Part shown: positions 7,574 through 10,066 of the stretch, piece by piece | Position numbering within the stretch: the first letter of the stretch is position 1 | How the letters are laid out: every line of letters begins with the position of its first letter | Origin: an uncultured Ruminococcus sp. | GTDB taxonomy: Bacteria > Bacillota > Clostridia > Oscillospirales > Ruminococcaceae | Direction of reading: 5' to 3' | Assembly (NCBI GenBank): GCA_946540705.1 | Contig: CAMNJD010000227.1 | Span: forward strand, 1-10,066 | Length of the DNA stretch: 10,066 nt | Program-made: the position numbers and the translations under genes | The notes under the pieces: model-generated | What the model was told of the DNA's origin: nothing | The model's input: the letters and a program-made list of their open reading frames with translations, nothing else | Databases searched by the model: none

Positions 7574-7750
7574 AGGGTGAGTTCATGACAACCCTCCAAA
7601 ACGATTCAGGTGCGCGGGAGCTCGCGGTCAACGGTCTGTGCCCCTCCCCCTCTCGTCACAGAACGCTGCGCAGCAACCCCGTCCACCGCCTGTTTTTTTG
7701 ACGCAGCACTGCGCTGCACGGTCCGCGGACTGAAAAGTGAGGTAATTACG
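7574..7750 (+). ncRNA. Structured 5' leader or small RNA with internal terminator-like end
   Basis: The leader opens with a 5-bp hairpin (7574-7578 with 7591-7595). A closed fold then runs from 7607 to 7692: an outer stem CAGGUG (7607-7612) with 7687-7692, an inner CGGG (7615-7618) with 7678-7681, and a central hairpin 7633-7640 with 7657-7664 (one mismatch) that carries a C/U-rich 16-base loop. The fold is followed at once by a T7 tract (7693-7699), as in an attenuator or a small RNA 3' end. Further inverted repeats (7671-7720 area) and the palindrome GTCCGCGGAC follow. The C-rich loop contains CCUC twice, complementary to the GAGG ribosome site. It matches no riboswitch class I recognise. 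The structure was hand-drawn and no energy was computed. Confidence 0.45.
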
Positions 7751-7999
7751 ATGACTGCTATGTCAATCTTTCTTCCCGAAATCGCCGATGTTGCCGAGTT
7801 TGTCAACATCATGTCGCAGTTCCGCTATGAGGCGCAGCTTCATGTCGGCAGCTATTCCGTCGATGCCAAGTCGATCATGGGCATCTTCACGCTGGATCGC
7901 GAGCAGCCGCTTCAGCTTGAGCTTCAGACCGCTGATGAGGAGGCGCTGAGCGAGCTTTCGGAGCGTCTGAGCAGATTCCTCTGCAATCCGGTTCACTGA
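7751..7999 (+). CDS. HPr-like (Crh-like) protein lacking the catalytic histidine
   Basis: The 82-residue product has the size and C-terminal half of HPr, the phosphocarrier of the sugar phosphotransferase system. The motif KSIMG (Lys40-Gly44) aligns with HPr residues 45-49, so Ser41 matches the regulatory Ser46. Counting back without gaps, the place of catalytic His15 is Glu10, and the GxHARPA motif is absent (LPEIADV instead). It therefore cannot relay phosphate as HPr does. Bacillus Crh, which has Gln in place of His15 and acts only in catabolite control, is the best-known parallel. The start is chosen for GAGG (7740-7743), which sits seven bases before the ATG at 7751; a longer GTG start at 7610 has no ribosome site and would run through the leader structure. 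It is monocistronic by its own promoter and terminator. A regulatory role is inferred. Confidence 0.82.
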   Translation: MTAMSIFLPEIADVAEFVNIMSQFRYEAQLHVGSYSVDAKSIMGIFTLDREQPLQLELQTADEEALSELSERLSRFLCNPVH

Positions 8000-8030
8000 T
8001 CCGGCATCTGATTTTACGATTTTATCTTCT

Positions 8031-8067
8031 CGGGAGGCATATGCCGCTCCCGGAATCCCCCTTTTTT
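8031..8067 (+). terminator. Terminator of the HPr-like gene
   Basis: The stem CGGGAG (8031-8036) pairs with CTCCCG (8047-8052) around a self-complementary GCATATGC core. A C-rich spacer and a T6 run (8062-8067) follow. It lies 32 bases after the stop codon. The T run is a little distant from the stem, so it may be weak. Confidence 0.6.
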
Positions 8068-8071
8068 CATG

Positions 8072-8103
8072 TTGCTCCCGGTCGTTTCGGCGAAAGGGAG
8101 CAA
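8072..8103. repeat. 8-bp inverted repeat in the hairpin cluster
   Basis: TTGCTCCC (8072-8079) pairs perfectly with GGGAGCAA (8096-8103) across 16 bases. It lies directly between two terminator-like hairpins, and no gene is visible here. Confidence 0.5.
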
Positions 8104-8114
8104 ACAAGCTCTTG

Positions 8115-8162
8115 CGTATCGTTCTTCGCGGAGATGCCGCGGAGAATGATACGTGTTTTTTT
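8115..8162 (+). terminator. Long terminator-like hairpin with T7 tail
   Basis: Seventeen pairs join 8115-8131 (CGTATCGTTCTTCGCGG) to 8137-8153 around the loop AGATG. Positions 8121 and 8126 pair only as G-U wobbles in plus-strand RNA; on the minus strand they would be mismatches. The T7 tail (8156-8162) is also on the plus strand. It therefore looks built for plus-strand RNA, although the HPr-like gene already has a closer terminator. Confidence 0.7.
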
Positions 8163-8200
8163 ATTTTGCCGGATATACAAACAGTATACCATAAAAGCGC

Positions 8201-8230
8201 AAAAAAGTCCAGCTTTCGCTGGACTTTTTT
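8201..8230. terminator. Symmetric two-way terminator hairpin
   Basis: A perfect 13-bp stem (8201-8213 with 8218-8230, AAAAAAGTCCAGC) with loop TTTC ends in A6/T6 on either side, so it can stop transcription from both directions. It lies in the gene-free stretch between the HPr-like gene and the minus-strand peptide gene. On the minus strand a weak promoter-like TGGTATACT (extended -10) lies just beyond it, at about 8184-8192. Confidence 0.75.
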
Positions 8231-8335
8231 GATGCAGTTGCCGGCTGTGAAGCAGATCCCCCCCGCGCCGCTTTGTCGATCCACTGTAATTGTTCGGCGC
8301 GTTTGATGCAAAATCCATCCGGCTTACATAAAGAA

Positions 8336-8367
8336 AGCACCGGAAAGAACGGTGTCTTTCCGGTGCT
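8336..8367 (-). terminator. Terminator of the surface protein/peptide transcript
   Basis: A perfect 12-bp stem (8336-8347 with 8356-8367, AGCACCGGAAAG), extended by one more pair, is followed on the minus strand by TTTCTTT. It sits 23 bases past the stop of the 29-codon peptide gene and ends that transcript. Confidence 0.8.
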
Positions 8368-8389
8368 CCTTTTGCTGGATCGCTTATGA

Positions 8390-8479
8390 TTAGTCGTCCT
8401 CCTCGGTCTCAAGGCTCGTAGTAATGACGTCCTCTTCTTCAAATGCGAAAACGGTCAGTTCCGGAGTCTCGTACTTCAT
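8390..8479 (-). CDS. 29-residue acidic peptide, unknown function
   Basis: A complete small gene, too short for normal gene calling, reads MKYETPELTVFAFEEEDV (residues 1-18) and then ITTSLETEEDD (19-29) before TAA. A ribosome site AGAGG lies eight bases before the ATG. The gene lies 49 bases after the surface protein gene on the same strand, and a strong terminator follows, so the two are probably one transcript. Eleven of 29 residues are Asp or Glu, and there is no Cys, signal peptide or membrane segment. Short peptides starting with KYE(T/A)PE and containing EEDVITTS are, to my recollection, common as unannotated small genes in gut Clostridia, and some resemble precursors of modified peptides. 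No modifying enzyme is visible here. Translation is likely; the function is unknown. Confidence 0.7.
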   Translation of the reverse strand: MKYETPELTVFAFEEEDVITTSLETEEDD

Positions 8480-8528
8480 ATTTCTCGCCTCTTTTCTCAA
8501 AGTGAAATTCAGATATACTTTTCAGCCA

Positions 8529-10066
8529 TTATTCTGCATCCAGACCGAAGTAATCTCTTGCAGCACGGCAGTACATCATCAGTGCAACCAGCGTGCTCTT
8601 AAGAGTCTCGTTGCTGCTCTTTTCCAGTCTGCTTGCGATGTAGCACTCAGGACTGTAGATTGTGGTCAGGCTGATCTGCTCGTATGCAGAGCCGTTCTTC
8701 ACGCAGATATATGCCTCATAAGCATCGGTCATGTACGGAGCCTTGATGCCGACGATGTCAGCGATCAGACGGATTGAGCCATCTTCTCTCTTGTTTCTGA
8801 CGATCTTCACATACTTGAAGCTTTCCTCAGTGCCCGCCACACGGTATGCAAGATATGCATTCGGCAGCACGGATTCGTCATCCAGCTTCACGATGTAACG
8901 GAGCTTCGTTGCAGCGTCCAGAACAAGGGAGTGTGAGGTGACAGCAGCCGTTGCGTTTTCAACGCTACCCTCGATAATCTGCTCTTTTGCAGTCGTATCT
9001 ACGAAGCTCCTATCAACGGTAACTGTGCCGTAGAGGCTTGCGACGTTGGCATCCGCAAGATTGTCGGTGTTCATGTTGAAGTAGCGCTGTGCGTAAGAAC
9101 CGTAGGTTGCCATGTAAGCCGCCAGCGTTCTCATCTTCTCGTTCTTGGACTTCTGCATTCTGCCATCCAGATATTCCTGAACAGAGTAGGTAAACGGATC
9201 ATCAGCAGAGGTGGAGACCTCAGCACCGTTCAGGGTCGCTGCGTAAGTGCAGTAGATCGTGTCTGCCATTTCCGGTGCCGCGACCAGATATGTGAATTTG
9301 TAGCGTCCGTCCCATTCGCCGTCGTCATTTAGGTTCTGCTTGCCGGTGATCTCGGTCTTGACCCACTCGCCGTCCTCCTGGGTATGCCATGCGGTCATAA
9401 CCGGGTTCTCAACGCCTTCTGCGAACTGCACAAGATAGTTGACTCCAATCTTGCCTTCGACGAGCAGCGTGTGGTTCTGCTTGATGATGAAGGTCGGAGC
9501 GATTGCAACTTCCTTGGTAGCAGTGTACTTAACACCGTTGAAGGTCGCGGTCGCAGTGTAGGTCATGGTACCCGCGGTTGCAAGGCCCGGCTCCTGCGTC
9601 ATAACGCCTTTGTCAATGACTGCATCCACAGACTTCTCGTCATCGCAACCGCTGCAGGTGAACTTTGCTGTTGCTGAAGAAGCATCATTTGCCCAATTCC
9701 AGACCGGCTTACCGTAAACATGATCTGTCGTCTTAACGGAAACAATACCTGTTACGATTTCATAATTGTAAGTATCATCCGGCGTGAACTGATAATTCAC
9801 GGTGCCTTCCTCGGATATTTCCTCCGAAGTAACTGCCAGCGTACCGGCGATGGATTCATCAGTGCGGGACAGAACGAGATTCGCAAGTGTCTGGTTGCAT
9901 GCAAGCGGTGCCGCCGAAACCGTGCCCAGATCCGGAGTTGCCTTCGCGATCGTGAATGCCTGTGTTGCATTCTCCGGCAGCTTGTAGTTCTGATTCGACA
10001 GTTCTGTTGCCGTTGCAGTGTAGCTTCCGACCTCGGTCCGCCCGCCCGCGACAGTCACGTCGCAGG
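8529..10066 (-). CDS. Large surface/secreted protein with Ig-like repeats, 3' part only
   Basis: The frame is open to the right edge, so the N-terminus and any signal peptide lie outside; the GTG at 10058 is internal. From the edge inward come an MBG/YDG-like Ig module (GSYTATATELSNQNYKLPEN), a second Ig-like stretch ending near HVYGKPVWNW, and a domain with CxxC (KFTCSGCDDEKSV) and TATATFNGVKYTATKEV, a type common in clostridial surface proteins. The C-terminal ~300 residues contain two similar helical motifs: SKNEKMRTLAAYMATYGSYAQRYF (about 9078-9150) and SSNETLKSTLVALMMYCRAARDYF (about 8547-8622). The latter is almost at the C-terminus, which ends GLDAE without an LPxTG signal, dockerin or membrane anchor. 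It is probably secreted or held non-covalently. The ligand is unknown. Module names rest on recognition, not on a search. Confidence 0.8.
   Translation of the reverse strand, partial: CDVTVAGGRTEVGSYTATATELSNQNYKLPENATQAFTIAKATPDLGTVSAAPLACNQTLANLVLSRTDESIAGTLAVTSEEISEEGTVNYQFTPDDTYNYEIVTGIVSVKTTDHVYGKPVWNWANDASSATAKFTCSGCDDEKSVDAVIDKGVMTQEPGLATAGTMTYTATATFNGVKYTATKEVAIAPTFIIKQNHTLLVEGKIGVNYLVQFAEGVENPVMTAWHTQEDGEWVKTEITGKQNLNDDGEWDGRYKFTYLVAAPEMADTIYCTYAATLNGAEVSTSADDPFTYSVQEYLDGRMQKSKNEKMRTLAAYMATYGSYAQRYFNMNTDNLADANVASLYGTVTVDRSFVDTTAKEQIIEGSVENATAAVTSHSLVLDAATKLRYIVKLDDESVLPNAYLAYRVAGTEESFKYVKIVRNKREDGSIRLIADIVGIKAPYMTDAYEAYICVKNGSAYEQISLTTIYSPECYIASRLEKSSNETLKSTLVALMMYCRAARDYFGLDAE

Noticed and set aside
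7610..7750. Longer GTG start for the HPr-like protein
   Set aside because: There is no ribosome site, the extra residues are unlike HPr, and the stretch contains the leader fold and T7 tract.
7574..7750. Known RNA class (SAM, ZTP, c-di-GMP riboswitch, 6S RNA or small SRP RNA)
   Set aside because: No signature bases of these classes were found; for example the SRP GGUCAGG/GGAAGCAGC motif is missing. It is kept only as an unassigned structured leader.
8067..8318. 83-codon minus-strand frame and other short frames in 8040-8320
   Set aside because: They run through four hairpins in several frames at once and repeat similar residues because of palindromes. They are repeat-derived, not genes.

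Overview
The window looks like a chromosomal stretch from a Firmicute of the Ruminococcus/Oscillospiraceae type. The basis is a moderately GC-rich sequence, clear Shine-Dalgarno sites, a single-chain PurL of the clostridial kind, a dockerin-like calcium repeat, an HPr-like protein, and a large surface protein made of Ig-like and clostridial C-terminal modules. The genus is inferred from gene content only. No tRNA, rRNA, CRISPR array, transposase or phage gene was seen.

Left region (1-2290). A folded 70-base element at the edge is followed by a promoter region with an ECF-type promoter match. It drives a two-gene operon. The first gene is an ECF sigma factor (231-803). The second, overlapping it by 14 bases, encodes a single-pass membrane protein (790-2244) with a short cytoplasmic part, a Thr/Ala-rich outer linker, a dockerin-like Ca-binding loop and an unrecognised C-terminal domain. 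By position and topology it is a likely anti-sigma factor with an extracellular sensor. A strong two-way terminator (2256-2287) separates it from the converging purL.

Middle region (2317-7403, minus strand). mtaB (tRNA ms2t6A methylthiotransferase) lies upstream of purL (FGAM synthase, 1237 residues, glutaminase domain fused at the C-terminus). The 71-base gap shows no terminator, so they may be co-transcribed. Both are housekeeping genes with intact catalytic motifs.

Right-middle region (7404-8390). A well-formed sigma-A promoter on the plus strand leads through a structured leader of about 175 bases, containing an internal fold followed by a T7 tract, to a small HPr-like gene. Its product keeps the Ser46 region but has Glu where HPr has its catalytic His15. 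Behind it lies a gene-free cluster of hairpins, several of them terminator-like.

Right region (8390-10066, minus strand). The 3' part of a large surface protein gene enters from the right edge. It is followed 49 bases later by a tiny 29-codon acidic peptide gene with its own ribosome binding site, then a strong terminator.

The most interesting items are the ECF sigma/dockerin-like membrane regulator pair, the HPr-like protein with its leader RNA, and the 29-residue peptide behind the surface protein gene.
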